Shown one piece after another: positions 20,862 to 31,156 of a DNA stretch of 64,000 bases. The notes beneath the pieces are model-generated. The model was not told where the DNA came from, did not search any database, and saw only the letters and a program-made list of their open reading frames with translations. Numbering within the stretch: position 1 is the first letter of the stretch; the number at the start of each line of letters is the position of its first letter. The stretch comes from Mycolicibacterium tusciae JS617. Its GTDB lineage: Bacteria > Actinomycetota > Actinomycetes > Mycobacteriales > Mycobacteriaceae. The position numbers were made by a program, and so were the translations under genes. The stretch lies in the NCBI RefSeq assembly GCF_000243415.2, contig NZ_KI912270.1, positions 4,462,803 to 4,526,802 of the forward strand. Reading direction: 5' to 3'.

Positions 20862-22076
20862 TCACGTGCTCAGCACTTCGATGCCGGGCAGCTTCTTGCC
20901 CTCAAGGTATTCCAGCGACGCCCCGCCACCGGTCGAAATGTGCGAGAAGCCGTCTTCGGGCAGGCCGAGCCGGCGTACCGCCGCGGCGGAGTCCCCGCCG
21001 CCGACGACGCTGAACGCACCCTTGGCGGTCGCACCGACGATCGCCTCGGCGACGCCCTTGGTGCCCGCGGCGAACGCCGGGAACTCGAACACCCCCACCG
21101 GGCCGTTCCAGAAAATGGTTTTGGCCTCGGCCAGCAGCGCTGTGAACCGCTGCACCGAATCCGGGCCAACGTCGAGGCCCATCGCGCCGTCCGGGATCTG
21201 GTTGGCCGCGACGACCTGCGGGGTGGCGTCTACGGCGAATTTCTCCGCGACGACGATGTCGACCGGCAGAAGGATCACATCGCCGTATGTCTCCAACAGC
21301 TGGCGGCAGGTGTCGATCATGCCCTCTTCGAGCAGCGAGGTGCCGACCGAAATACCCTGGGAGGCAAGGAACGTGAAACACATCCCACCACCGATGACGA
21401 TGCTGTCGGCCTTGGCCGCCAGGTTTTCGATAACCGCCAGCTTGTCCGATACCTTCGACCCCCCGAGCACCACCGCATACGGCCGCTCGGTCGAGCTGGT
21501 CAGCTGCTCAAGCACGTTGATCTCGGCGGCGACCAGCGTGCCCGCGTAGTGCGGCAGCAGCGTCGCGACGTCATACACGGAGGCCTGCTTGCGGTGCACA
21601 ACACCGAACCCATCGGAGACGAAAGCGCCGTCATGGCCGACGAGTTCGACCAGTTGCTTGGCCAATGCCAGCCGGTCGGCATCGTCCTTGCCGGTCTCGC
21701 GCGGATCGAAGCGGATGTTCTCCAGGAGCAGGATGTCGCCGTCGGTCAATCCTTCAGCACGCGCCAGCGCATCCGAGCCGACCACATCACCGGCCAGCTG
21801 GACATGGCGGCCCAACCGCTCCCCCAGCGCCTGGGCGACCGGGGCCAACGAGAACTCCGGAGCCGGACCGTCCTTGGGCCGCCCGAGATGCGCGGTCACG
21901 ACAACCCGCGCCGCGGCGTCGGACAGCTCCTTCAGCGTGGGCACCGAGGCCACGATCCGGCCTTCGTCGGTGATGGTGCCCTCGTCGTCGAGCGGGACGT
22001 TCAGGTCGGAGCGCACCAGCACGCCCCTGCCCGAAACCCCTTCTGCGAGTAGGTCTTCGAGCGACTTGACATCCAT
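20862..22076 (-). CDS. pgk: Phosphoglycerate kinase
   Basis: 404 residues. [16 protein letters not shown] and the C-terminal [14 protein letters not shown] with [17 protein letters not shown] identify Pgk, which phosphorylates 3-phosphoglycerate with ATP in the reductive direction. It lies 4 bp downstream of gap in the same operon. This may be an autotrophy-linked copy in addition to a housekeeping gapA-pgk-tpi set elsewhere; no tpi follows here. Confidence 0.97.
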   Translation of the reverse strand: MDVKSLEDLLAEGVSGRGVLVRSDLNVPLDDEGTITDEGRIVASVPTLKELSDAAARVVVTAHLGRPKDGPAPEFSLAPVAQALGERLGRHVQLAGDVVGSDALARAEGLTDGDILLLENIRFDPRETGKDDADRLALAKQLVELVGHDGAFVSDGFGVVHRKQASVYDVATLLPHYAGTLVAAEINVLEQLTSSTERPYAVVLGGSKVSDKLAVIENLAAKADSIVIGGGMCFTFLASQGISVGTSLLEEGMIDTCRQLLETYGDVILLPVDIVVAEKFAVDATPQVVAANQIPDGAMGLDVGPDSVQRFTALLAEAKTIFWNGPVGVFEFPAFAAGTKGVAEAIVGATAKGAFSVVGGGDSAAAVRRLGLPEDGFSHISTGGGASLEYLEGKKLPGIEVLST

Positions 22077-22080
22077 CGGC

Positions 22081-23118
<1,038 letters not shown>

Positions 23119-23227
23119 TCACCAACAAATTGATTGCAGGCCAGCATAGGTAGCCGACGGTGCGAAAGTCCTGCGAGAAAATGCCGCCAAATCGCCCAAA
23201 GAAGTGAACTGACTTTTTTCGGCACAT

Positions 23228-23262
23228 CGTTAACCCCGCATATCCCCCGCTTCGGGGGATAT
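23228..23262. promoter_or_regulatory. Hairpin motif between gap and tkt (copy 1 of a shared motif)
   Basis: The segment reads CGTTAACCCCGCATAT and then a perfect 10-bp stem ATATCCCCCG / CGGGGGATAT with a CTT loop (stem 23240-23262). The same CGTTAACCCCGCA, spacer and CCCCCGCTTCGGGGG occur at 37497-37527. It lies about 80 bp before the tkt start and 140 bp before gap. A terminator is unlikely because neither gene ends here; an operator is more likely. Confidence 0.55.
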
Positions 23263-23330
23263 GTACTCGGCGACCTTCCTTAGCGTGTCCGTAACGACGA
23301 GACCGTTCTAACCGAGAGGCTGCTCCTGCA

Positions 23331-25385
23331 ATGACCACCGCACCCAGCGAAACGCTCTCGTGGACAGCCGAGATTGATCAGTTGGCGATCAAAACGTTGC
23401 GGTTCCTGGCGGCCGACGGCGTTGAAGCGGCCAACAGCGGTCATCCGGGACTGCCGCTGGGCACCAGCCCGATCGCCTGGGTCTTGTGGTCGCGGCACCT
23501 GCGCCACGACCCGGCCGATCCACGCTGGCCGGATCGCGACAGGTTCATCCTGTCGGCCGGCCACGGCTCGATGCTGCTGTACGCATTGCTGCACGTGTTC
23601 GGTTACGACATGCCGATCGAGGAGCTGCGGCGGTTTCGCCAGCTCGGTTCCCGCACCCCCGGGCACCCCGAGTTCGGCCACACCCCCGGTGTGGAGACGA
23701 CGACGGGCCCCCTCGGACAGGGGCTGGCCAACGCGGTCGGCATGGCGCTGGCCGAGCGGATGCTCGCCGCGCGGTGCAACACCGAGGATCACACCGTCGT
23801 CGACCACCGGACCTGGGTTCTGGCCGGTGACGGTGACCTGATGGAGGGTATCTCGCATGAGGCGGCATCCCTTGCGGGTCGGTTACAGCTCGGGAAGCTG
23901 ACCGTCATCTTCGATGACAATGACATCACCATCGACGGTCCGGCGCGGCAGAGCTGCGCCGACGACGCCGAGGCGCGGTTCGCGGCGTACGGCTGGCAAG
24001 TACTTGCCGTCGAGGACGGTAACGACATTGCGGCGCTTGACCGAGCGTTCGCCACGGCAAGCGAATCCGAGGACCGTCCGACGTTCATCCGGGTGCGCAC
24101 CACGATCGGTTATGGCGCACCCGGCGTAGAAGGCACCTCGAAGGCTCACGGCAGCCCGCTGGGTTCAGAGACATTGGCCGCTATGCGCAAACGGCTGGGC
24201 TGGTCGGAGGCACCCTTCCAGGTGCCAGTCGCGGTCGGCGCCATCGCGGCCGCTGTTGCCGTGAAGGGTGCCGCGGTCCACGCCGATTGGGCCAACACGC
24301 ATGCCCGGTGGCAGGCCGATCACGCACAACTGTCCGCGGACTTTCCCCTCGACGCCACACCGGAACCCGACGACCTCAGCGTCTTGACCCCGCTCTCCGA
24401 TGGGGCGACAGCTGGCGGCAAAACCGCGACCCGCAAGGCCTCCGGCGCCGCTCTCAACGCGCTCGCGGCCGTGTACCCGGGACTCGTCGGCGGCTCTGCG
24501 GACTTGGCCGGGTCGACGAATACCGCCATCCCCGGCGGGGACGTCGGCCCCGGCGAGTACGCCGGGCGCACCATCCATTTCGGAATCCGCGAGCACGCGA
24601 TGGCCGCGGTGATGAACGGAATCACGCTGCACGGCGGGCTGCGGCCGTTCGGCAGCACATTCCTGGTGTTCGCCGATTACCTGCGGCCGGCGTTACGCCT
24701 CTCGGCGCTGATGAAACGGCCCGTGATCTACGTGTTCACCCACGATTCGGTGCATGTTGGAGAGGACGGACCCACCCATCAGCCGATCGAGCAGCTCGAG
24801 TCACTTCGGCTGATACCCGGCCTGACCGTATTGCGGCCCGCCGATGCCGCCGAGACCGCGCTGGCATGGGAGCTGGCGGCGGCCAATGTTGACGGGCCCA
24901 CCGCACTGGTGCTGAGCCGCCAGGATCTTCCCATCCTGGGCGGCGCTGGACTCGACGAGATTCGCAGCAACGGCGCGCGGGTTGTCCGCGCCCAGCCTGG
25001 CCACGGCGATGTGGTGCTGGCGGCCAGCGGATCCGAGGTTGCTCTCGCACTCGATGCCGCTGACGTCCTGGCGGAGAGCGGTGTGGCGGCCACGGTGGTC
25101 TCGGTGATGTGGCGCGAACGCCTCGACGAGGCCGTGCGCAACGGGCGGCACGCGCTGCCGGACGTGCCTGTGGTGTGGATCGAGGCCGGCGTGCCAGTCG
25201 GCTGGCGCGCGCTTGCCGGTCCCCGCGATACGGTCATCGGCATTGAGCGGTTCGGCGAGAGCGGCAAAGGTCGCGACGTGGCCGCGCACCTCGGCCTGAC
25301 GCCGACCGCCGTCGCGGACGCCGCGCTACGAGGCATCACGGACGACGTCAGCGAATCGGAGCAGTCCGCGATCTCCGATGCCTGA
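23331..25385 (+). CDS. tkt: Transketolase
   Basis: 684 residues. Conserved parts: NSGHPGLPLG, GHGSMLLYALLH, GPLGQGLANAVGMA, the TPP motif GDGDLMEGISHEAASLAG...NDITIDG, and the C-terminal-half DSVHVGEDGPTHQPIEQL. It transfers two-carbon units between sugar phosphates in ribulose-5-phosphate regeneration. It is monocistronic on plus and divergent from gap-pgk. Phosphoribulokinase and fructose-bisphosphatase, also needed for the cycle, are not in the window. Confidence 0.97.
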   Translation: MTTAPSETLSWTAEIDQLAIKTLRFLAADGVEAANSGHPGLPLGTSPIAWVLWSRHLRHDPADPRWPDRDRFILSAGHGSMLLYALLHVFGYDMPIEELRRFRQLGSRTPGHPEFGHTPGVETTTGPLGQGLANAVGMALAERMLAARCNTEDHTVVDHRTWVLAGDGDLMEGISHEAASLAGRLQLGKLTVIFDDNDITIDGPARQSCADDAEARFAAYGWQVLAVEDGNDIAALDRAFATASESEDRPTFIRVRTTIGYGAPGVEGTSKAHGSPLGSETLAAMRKRLGWSEAPFQVPVAVGAIAAAVAVKGAAVHADWANTHARWQADHAQLSADFPLDATPEPDDLSVLTPLSDGATAGGKTATRKASGAALNALAAVYPGLVGGSADLAGSTNTAIPGGDVGPGEYAGRTIHFGIREHAMAAVMNGITLHGGLRPFGSTFLVFADYLRPALRLSALMKRPVIYVFTHDSVHVGEDGPTHQPIEQLESLRLIPGLTVLRPADAAETALAWELAAANVDGPTALVLSRQDLPILGGAGLDEIRSNGARVVRAQPGHGDVVLAASGSEVALALDAADVLAESGVAATVVSVMWRERLDEAVRNGRHALPDVPVVWIEAGVPVGWRALAGPRDTVIGIERFGESGKGRDVAAHLGLTPTAVADAALRGITDDVSESEQSAISDA

Positions 25386-25426
25386 CACGACTAATGTGTC
25401 TGGCCGTCAGCCACTTTCAGGACGGC

Positions 25427-25684
25427 TCATGCGCTGGACGCGCAGCCATCCTCATCCTCGAGGAGGCCCAGATCGTCGAACATCTTCCGCGTCTCCAACG
25501 CCGATTCCTCGTCGAGGCGGCTGATCGCGTAGCCGGCGTGGACAATCGTGTATTCCCCGACCTCCATGTCCGGCAGATAGGCCAGACAGACGGTCTTGGT
25601 GCTGCCGCCGAAGTCGACGGTCGACATCCGAGTGCCCGCAGCCTCCCAGATGGCGGTCACCTTGCCGGGAACTCCGAGGCACAT
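25427..25684 (-). CDS. hypC: HypC, second stand-alone copy, divergent from hypA
   Basis: 85 residues starting MCLGVPGKVTAIWEAAGTRM, with YTIVHAGYAISRLDEESA in the C-terminal half. The ATG at 25684 follows GGAAAGGAAGG. It is the only Huc-side maturation gene on minus, reading away from hypA across 255 bp. The last residues (LLEDEDGCASSA) add a second Cys near the C-terminus. It is probably one of several HypC chaperones, each serving a different large subunit. Confidence 0.94.
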   Translation of the reverse strand: MCLGVPGKVTAIWEAAGTRMSTVDFGGSTKTVCLAYLPDMEVGEYTIVHAGYAISRLDEESALETRKMFDDLGLLEDEDGCASSA

Positions 25685-25798
25685 ATGCCTTCCTTTCCGG
25701 TCGGGCAGCCACGGGACACCGTGCGCGGTGGTGGGCTGTCCGCGCCGGCCAGTACCGATCAGGCTAGCCTCGTCGAGCTGGGGCGACAATCAGAATTT

Positions 25799-25820
25799 CG
25801 CACAGGAAGTGTGCGTTTTT
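25799..25820 (+). terminator. Hairpin followed by T5 upstream of hypA
   Basis: CGCACA-GGAAG-TGTGCG is followed directly by TTTTT, the form of a weak intrinsic terminator on plus. It lies 125 bp upstream of hypA and 115 bp upstream of the divergent hypC. It could stop readthrough from tkt, or act as an attenuator or operator for the Huc operon. The stem is only 6 bp. Confidence 0.35.
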
Positions 25821-25939
25821 CTGCGTGCCATTCACCCCTGGATGACCATCGTCGAGCGATAGCGTTGTGGAGCATTCGTGCACAGTCCTGCGGTGAGGGG
25901 GGCGAAGGAGAGTCCAGTTGGAGACGGCGGTGAAAAGCA

Positions 25940-26281
25940 GTGCATGAGCTGTCGCTGTGCCATGCGATCGCCGGCGTCGTCAGGCCCTATGCCGCCGATC
26001 GGCGTGTCGATGTTGTGCGTGTACAGATCGGCGCTCTCCGGCAAGTCGTGCCCGACTCGTTGTCCTTCTGCTGGACCCTCGTCCGCGAACACGAGTGCAT
26101 GCCCGATGCAGAGCTCGAACTCGAATTGGTTCCCGCCGAGGTGGTATGTCGCTCGTGTGCCCGACGGTCGGAGATCGTCTCACGGTGGTCCGTGTGCTGT
26201 CCGGAATGCGACAGCGGCGACGTCGAGGTGGTCAGGGGCCAGGAGTTCCAGGTGACGTCCCTGGATGTGCGTGATGCGTGA
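25940..26281 (+). CDS. hypA: HypA, hydrogenase nickel metallochaperone
   Basis: 113 residues. The GTG at 25940 gives MHELSLCHAI; the N-terminal Met-His-Glu binds nickel. The structural zinc site is CRSC ... CPEC (residues about 73-94). HypA works with HypB to insert Ni into the large-subunit precursor. It is the first gene of the plus-strand hypA-hypB-hucS-hucL unit, 22 bp before hypB. Confidence 0.95.
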   Translation: MHELSLCHAIAGVVRPYAADRRVDVVRVQIGALRQVVPDSLSFCWTLVREHECMPDAELELELVPAEVVCRSCARRSEIVSRWSVCCPECDSGDVEVVRGQEFQVTSLDVRDA

Positions 26282-26303
26282 CGTTTCATGAAAGGTTTCC
26301 ACC

Positions 26304-27113
26304 ATGGGTAGATTTCACCGACACGACGACGGCACCGCGCATGCCCACGAGCATGGGGAGCACGGCCATACCCACGATCACGGGGACCACAGCGGCTACG
26401 ACACCGGGTCGGCGCGGGTGGACGTGCTGGAATCGATCTTCGCCGAAAACGACGTCCGGGCAGATATCAACCGGAAGGCGTTCGAGAGCAACGGGATTCG
26501 CGCCCTCAACCTGATGAGCTCGCCCGGCTCGGGCAAGACAACCGTGCTCGCCGCCACCCTTGACGAACTCAGTGGCGAGGTCGCCGTCGGGGTGATCGAG
26601 GGCGATATCGCGACCGACCTCGACGCGGCTAAGCTCGGCGGCCGAGGAGCGCAGGTTTCGCTCCTCAACACCAGCAACGGCTTCGGCGGCGAATGCCACC
26701 TGGACGCACCGATGGTCAACCGGGCGCTGCAGGGCCTGGATCTTCCGGGGCTTGACCTGGTCATTGTCGAGAACGTCGGCAACCTGGTCTGCCCGGCCGA
26801 GTTCGACGTCGGCGAGCATGCCAAGGCAATGGTCTACTCCCTCACCGAGGGTGAGGACAAGCCGCTGAAGTACCCGGTGATGTTTCGCTCGGTGGATGTG
26901 GTCCTGCTCAACAAGATCGACCTGGCTCCCCATCTTGAGAGCGACATCGACACCTACGTAGCCCACATCCGTGAGGTCAACCCGACCGCCACGATCTTTC
27001 CGGTCAGCGCCCAAACGGGCGAAGGCATGCCGGCGTGGTTCGGTTGGGTGCGCGACTTTGTCGCACGGGCGCGGACTGAGCCCTCCGGTCATCACCACCA
27101 CGACGACAATTGA
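26304..27113 (+). CDS. hypB: HypB, nickel-inserting GTPase
   Basis: 269 residues. The N-terminus has a His-rich stretch (HAHEHGEHGHTHDHGDH) that stores nickel, and the C-terminus has a second His cluster (GHHHHDDN). GTPase motifs: P-loop SSPGSGKT near residue 73, GDIATDLDA, ENVGNLVCP, NKID. GTP hydrolysis drives Ni release from the HypA-HypB complex. The ATG at 26304 is preceded by GAAAGG. Confidence 0.97.
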   Translation: MGRFHRHDDGTAHAHEHGEHGHTHDHGDHSGYDTGSARVDVLESIFAENDVRADINRKAFESNGIRALNLMSSPGSGKTTVLAATLDELSGEVAVGVIEGDIATDLDAAKLGGRGAQVSLLNTSNGFGGECHLDAPMVNRALQGLDLPGLDLVIVENVGNLVCPAEFDVGEHAKAMVYSLTEGEDKPLKYPVMFRSVDVVLLNKIDLAPHLESDIDTYVAHIREVNPTATIFPVSAQTGEGMPAWFGWVRDFVARARTEPSGHHHHDDN

Positions 27114-27161
27114 CCGCTAGCTACTGAGAACCTGTAGACAGTGAAGGGTTCTGACACAGCG

Positions 27162-27190
27162 TTGACAAGCCTTGTGCGCCGGAGTAGACC
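27162..27190 (+). promoter_or_regulatory. Candidate promoter with overlapping palindrome upstream of hucS
   Basis: TTGACA (27162-27167), a 17-bp gap and TAGACC (27185-27190) form a plausible -35/-10 pair 82 bp upstream of the hucS start. A perfect palindrome ACAAG-C-CTTGT (27165-27175) overlaps the -35 box, as repressor or activator sites often do. It lies in the 158-bp hypB-hucS gap and could give hucSL its own promoter. Confidence 0.4.
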
Positions 27191-27271
27191 GAGAAATTAG
27201 CGCCGCGCAAGTGGGCCGACGGTCGACTCCGGCGGCGTAGGGGCCGCAGCCCGGTCCCGGGAAGCTGCGGT

Positions 27272-28327
27272 ATGCCGACGGAAGCAGCAGTCAAAGCAGA
27301 ACAAACGTTGATCCATGTGCTGTGGATCAACGCCGGTTTGAGTTGTGACGGCGACTCGGTGGCGCTGACTGCCGCCACGCAACCCAGTATCGAGGAGATC
27401 GCGCTCGGCGCGCTTCCCGGTCTGCCCAAGATCGCCGTTCATTGGCCGCTGATCGATTTCGAGTGCGGACCCAACGGTGGGGCCGACGATTTTCTCGAGT
27501 GGTTCTTCAAAGCGGACAGAGGCGAATTGGAGCCGTTCGTCCTGGTCGTCGAGGGGTCCATCCCCAACGAGAAGCTCAAAGACGAGGGGTACTGGTGCGG
27601 TTTCGGCAATAATCCGGCCACAGGGCAGCCGATGACGACGAGTGAGTGGCTGGACCGGCTGGCGCCCAAGGCGACCGCGATCGTGGCGGCGGGGACCTGC
27701 GCGACCTATGGGGGTATCCATGCGATGGCCGGTAATCCGACCGGAGCAATGGGCGTGCCTGACTATTTGGGTTGGGACTGGAAGAGCAAGGCGGGCATTC
27801 CGATCGTATGTGTTCCGGGTTGTCCGACCCAACCCGACAACCTCTCGGAAACGTTGACGTATCTGCTGTACATGGCCACCGAGCAGGCGCCGATGATCCC
27901 GCTGGACGACGCGCTGCGACCCAAGTGGTTGTTCGGGGCGACGGTGCACGAGGGGTGTGACCGGGCCGGCTACTACGAACAGGGTGATTTCGCCACCGAG
28001 TACGGATCGCCGAAATGCATCGTCAAGCTGGGCTGCTGGGGCCCGGTCGTCAAGTGCAATGTGCCCAAACGCGGCTGGATGAACGGCATCGGCGGCTGCC
28101 CGAACGTCGGCGGCATCTGCATCGGCTGCACGATGCCCGGATTCCCGGACAAGTTCATGCCGTTCATGGACGAGCCGCCGGGCGGCAAGGTTTCCACCGC
28201 GGCGTCCGGTCTGTACGGCTCGGTCATCCGCAATCTTCGCAAGGTCACCGGTCGCACCGTCGACAAAGAACCGCAGTGGCGGCATCCCGGCACGAAACTG
28301 ACGACCGGAGCGACTCGCACCTGGTAG
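27272..28327 (+). CDS. hucS: Group 2a [NiFe]-hydrogenase small subunit HucS
   Basis: 351 residues, no Tat signal. Cluster ligands are visible in NAGLSCDGD, AAGTCATYGG and PGCPTQPDN, and further C-terminally in VHEGCDRAGY, LGCWGPVVKCN and GGICIGCTMPGFPDK. In the characterised M. smegmatis Huc, three [3Fe-4S] clusters pass electrons towards menaquinone; this protein has the same style. It is followed by hucL after 90 bp. Long group 2a-like small subunits of this type oxidise H2 at atmospheric level. Confidence 0.95.
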   Translation: MPTEAAVKAEQTLIHVLWINAGLSCDGDSVALTAATQPSIEEIALGALPGLPKIAVHWPLIDFECGPNGGADDFLEWFFKADRGELEPFVLVVEGSIPNEKLKDEGYWCGFGNNPATGQPMTTSEWLDRLAPKATAIVAAGTCATYGGIHAMAGNPTGAMGVPDYLGWDWKSKAGIPIVCVPGCPTQPDNLSETLTYLLYMATEQAPMIPLDDALRPKWLFGATVHEGCDRAGYYEQGDFATEYGSPKCIVKLGCWGPVVKCNVPKRGWMNGIGGCPNVGGICIGCTMPGFPDKFMPFMDEPPGGKVSTAASGLYGSVIRNLRKVTGRTVDKEPQWRHPGTKLTTGATRTW

Positions 28328-28417
28328 TTGCGGGACTCTTCGGTGCGCCGGCGTGCGATGTCTGCATTGTCCAAAAGCCTTCCAGCCCAGCGCGTTAGAT
28401 AGAGAGAAGAAATTTCG

Positions 28418-30214
28418 ATGACAACGATCATTCCCGAGCCGTCACACGCTAAGCGCGAACCCGGCCAACTGGTGGAGATGGCGTGGGATCCGATCACCCG
28501 GATCGTGGGAAGCCTCGGTATCTACACCAAGATCGACTTTGACAACAGAGAAGTCGTCGAGTGCCACAGCACCTCGTCGATCTTCCGCGGCTACTCAATC
28601 TTCATGAAGGGCAAGGATCCTCGCGACGCCCACTTCATCACCAGCCGGATATGCGGTATCTGCGGCGACAACCATGCGACGTGCTCGTGTTATGCGCAGA
28701 ACATGGCCTACGGGGTGCAGCCGCCGCATATCGCCGAATGGATCATGAACCTGGGCGAGGCCGCGGAATTCATGTTCGACCACAACATCTTCCAAGAGAA
28801 TCTGGTCGGCGTGGACTACTGCGAGAAGATGGTCGCCGAAACCAATCCTGGCGTGCTGGCCAAGGCTGAGAACACCCAAGCGCCCAACGCCGACGCGCAC
28901 GGCTACCGCACGATCGCCGACATCATGCGGGCGCTTAACCCGTTCACCGGCGACTTCTACCGGGAGGCCCTGCAGGTTAGCCGGTTGACGCGGGAGATGT
29001 TCTGCCTGATGGAAGGCCGCCATGTGCATCCCTCCACGCTCTATCCGGGCGGGGTCGGCACGGTCGCCACCATCCAGTTGATGACTGACTACATGAGTCG
29101 GCTGATGCGTTACGTCGAGTTCATGAAGAGGGTCGTGCCGATGCACGACGACCTCTTCGACTTCTTCTACGAAGCCCTGCCCGGGTACGACCAGGTCGGT
29201 TTGCGGCGCACCCTGCTGGGCTGCTGGGGGTCATTTCAGGATCCCGAGTATTGCAACTTCAGCTACCGCGACATGGAGAGCTGGGGCCGCAAGATGTTCG
29301 TCACGCCCGGAGTGGTCGTGGACGGCAAGCTGGTCACGACGTCGCTGGTCGACATCAATCTGGGCATCCGGATTCTTCTCGGTAGTTCGTATTACGACGA
29401 CTGGACCGACCAGGAGATGTTCGTCAAGACCGACCCGCTGGGCAACCCGGTCGACCGGCGCCATCCGTGGAATCAGCACACCAACCCGCGTCCGCAAAAG
29501 CGCGACCTGGAGGACAAGTACAGCTGGGTGATGTCGCCGCGGTGGTTCGACGGCAAGGACTATCTTGCCCTGGATACCGGTGGTGGGCCGCTGGCCCGGT
29601 TGTGGTCCACGGCGCTGGCCGGCCTGGTCGACGTCGGCTACGTTAAGGCCACCGGCAAGAGCGTGCAGATCAATCTGCCCAAGACCGCGCTGAAGGGGCC
29701 GGTGTCCTTTGAGTGGAAGATACCCCGATACGGCAGCAACACCATCGAGCGCAACCGCGCCCGCACGTACTTCCAGGCCTACACCGCGGCGTGCGCGCTG
29801 CATTTCGCCGAGAAGGCGTTGACCGAGATCCGGGCCGGGCGCACCAAGACCTGGGAGAAGTTCGAGGTGCCTGACGAGGGCATCGGCTGCGGGTTCACCG
29901 AGGCGGTACGCGGGGTGCTGAGCCACCACATGGTGATTCGCGACGGCAAGATTGCGAACTACCATCCGTATCCGCCGACGCCGTGGAACGCCAACCCGCG
30001 TGACAGCTACGGCACGCCGGGACCCTACGAGGATGCGGTTCAGGGTCAGCCGATCTTCGAGGAGAATGATCGGGAGCACTTCAAGGGCATCGACATCATG
30101 CGCACGGTGCGCAGCTTCGACCCGTGCCTGCCGTGCGGGGTGCACATGTACCTCGGCAACGGGAAGACGGTGCAGAAGCTGCACTCCCCGACCCAGTCGG
30201 TCACAGGGGAATAA
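28418..30214 (+). CDS. hucL: Group 2a [NiFe]-hydrogenase large subunit HucL
   Basis: 598 residues with the N-terminal nickel motif RICGICGDNHATC (about residue 77) and the C-terminal DPCLPCGVH followed by a cleavable 22-residue tail. It holds the NiFe centre of the high-affinity uptake hydrogenase. The ATG at 28418 follows AGAGAGAAG. The 90-bp gap from hucS has no obvious hairpin. The maturation protease is probably the gene at 33890-34372. Confidence 0.96.
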   Translation: MTTIIPEPSHAKREPGQLVEMAWDPITRIVGSLGIYTKIDFDNREVVECHSTSSIFRGYSIFMKGKDPRDAHFITSRICGICGDNHATCSCYAQNMAYGVQPPHIAEWIMNLGEAAEFMFDHNIFQENLVGVDYCEKMVAETNPGVLAKAENTQAPNADAHGYRTIADIMRALNPFTGDFYREALQVSRLTREMFCLMEGRHVHPSTLYPGGVGTVATIQLMTDYMSRLMRYVEFMKRVVPMHDDLFDFFYEALPGYDQVGLRRTLLGCWGSFQDPEYCNFSYRDMESWGRKMFVTPGVVVDGKLVTTSLVDINLGIRILLGSSYYDDWTDQEMFVKTDPLGNPVDRRHPWNQHTNPRPQKRDLEDKYSWVMSPRWFDGKDYLALDTGGGPLARLWSTALAGLVDVGYVKATGKSVQINLPKTALKGPVSFEWKIPRYGSNTIERNRARTYFQAYTAACALHFAEKALTEIRAGRTKTWEKFEVPDEGIGCGFTEAVRGVLSHHMVIRDGKIANYHPYPPTPWNANPRDSYGTPGPYEDAVQGQPIFEENDREHFKGIDIMRTVRSFDPCLPCGVHMYLGNGKTVQKLHSPTQSVTGE

Positions 30215-30217
30215 CCT

Positions 30218-31156
30218 ATGGCAGGTCGCCCAGACGAATTCGCGCAGGACGCGCAGTGGCGCACGGCGGGCGATCGGATACAGACCCTGCTCGACGCCAG
30301 CGCCGCCGGTGGGTCGGTGGCGCGTGAGCGCGCCGAACGATTGGTCGGTGAGGTCACCGATCTCTACGGGGCCGGGCTGGAGCGCATTCTGCAGATCGCG
30401 GTCTGCGCCGACCCGAGCCTCGTGGAGAAGTTCGCAGGCGACGACTTGGTGGCCAGCCTCCTGCTGGTGCACGGGCTGCATCCGCACGGCGTGGAACGCC
30501 GCATCGAGGACGCCCTGGACGGCGTCCGGCCGTACCTCGGCTCGCACGGCGGTGATGTCACTCTGCTCGAAGTGGTCGACGATGTCGTTCGTCTGCAATT
30601 CTCCGGTAGCTGCAAGAGTTGCCCGTCGTCTGCGGTGACCCTGGAACTGACTGTCGAGGATGCGGTGCGGGCCGCCGCCCCGGAGATCGCGTCGATCGAA
30701 GTGGTCGCCGCCGAGGCGGTTACGAGTACTGCGGTGATATCGGCGGAATCGCTGCTGAGCCGCGTGCACAAGAACGTTCACGGCCCGGCCACCTGGCATG
30801 CCGTGCCTGACCTCGTCGACCTCGCACCGGGCGAAGTCGGCGGGTTCCGGGTAGCCGGCACCACCGTGCTGGCCTGCCGGATCGGCGACGAGCTGTTCGC
30901 CTATCAGGACCGGTGCGGCCAGTGCGAAGGCTCACTGACCGGCGCCGCGCTGCATCGACCGCTGGGGGCGGCAATAGGAGAGGCGTTGTTGCGCTGTCCG
31001 CGCTGCCGCGCCCACTTCGACGTCGTGCATGCGGGCGCCGGAGTCGACGAGAACGCCGATTCCACTGTGCATCTCGATCCGATCCCGCTGCTTATCCGCG
31101 ACGGTGTGCTGTCCATCGCGGTGGCCGCGGTACCGACCCAAGCGGTCATGACATGA
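30218..31156 (+). CDS. NifU-domain protein with a four-cysteine Rieske-like domain
   Basis: 312 residues. The N-terminal half is helical; a NifU-like domain with SGSCKSCPSSA (CxxC) lies at about residues 125-135. The C-terminal part aligns with a Rieske fold, but the ligands read RCGQC ... RCPRCRAHFDV, that is, CxxC and CxxC in place of CxH and CxxH. It may bind a rubredoxin-like iron or zinc. It starts 3 bp after hucL and overlaps the next gene by ATGA. It is a paralogue of 7897-8811, which keeps true Rieske ligands. Confidence 0.83.
   Translation: MAGRPDEFAQDAQWRTAGDRIQTLLDASAAGGSVARERAERLVGEVTDLYGAGLERILQIAVCADPSLVEKFAGDDLVASLLLVHGLHPHGVERRIEDALDGVRPYLGSHGGDVTLLEVVDDVVRLQFSGSCKSCPSSAVTLELTVEDAVRAAAPEIASIEVVAAEAVTSTAVISAESLLSRVHKNVHGPATWHAVPDLVDLAPGEVGGFRVAGTTVLACRIGDELFAYQDRCGQCEGSLTGAALHRPLGAAIGEALLRCPRCRAHFDVVHAGAGVDENADSTVHLDPIPLLIRDGVLSIAVAAVPTQAVMT

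Noticed and set aside
29231..30799. Minus-strand frame of 522 codons across the hucL end
   Set aside because: It spans two real plus-strand genes and has no ribosome site or family match.
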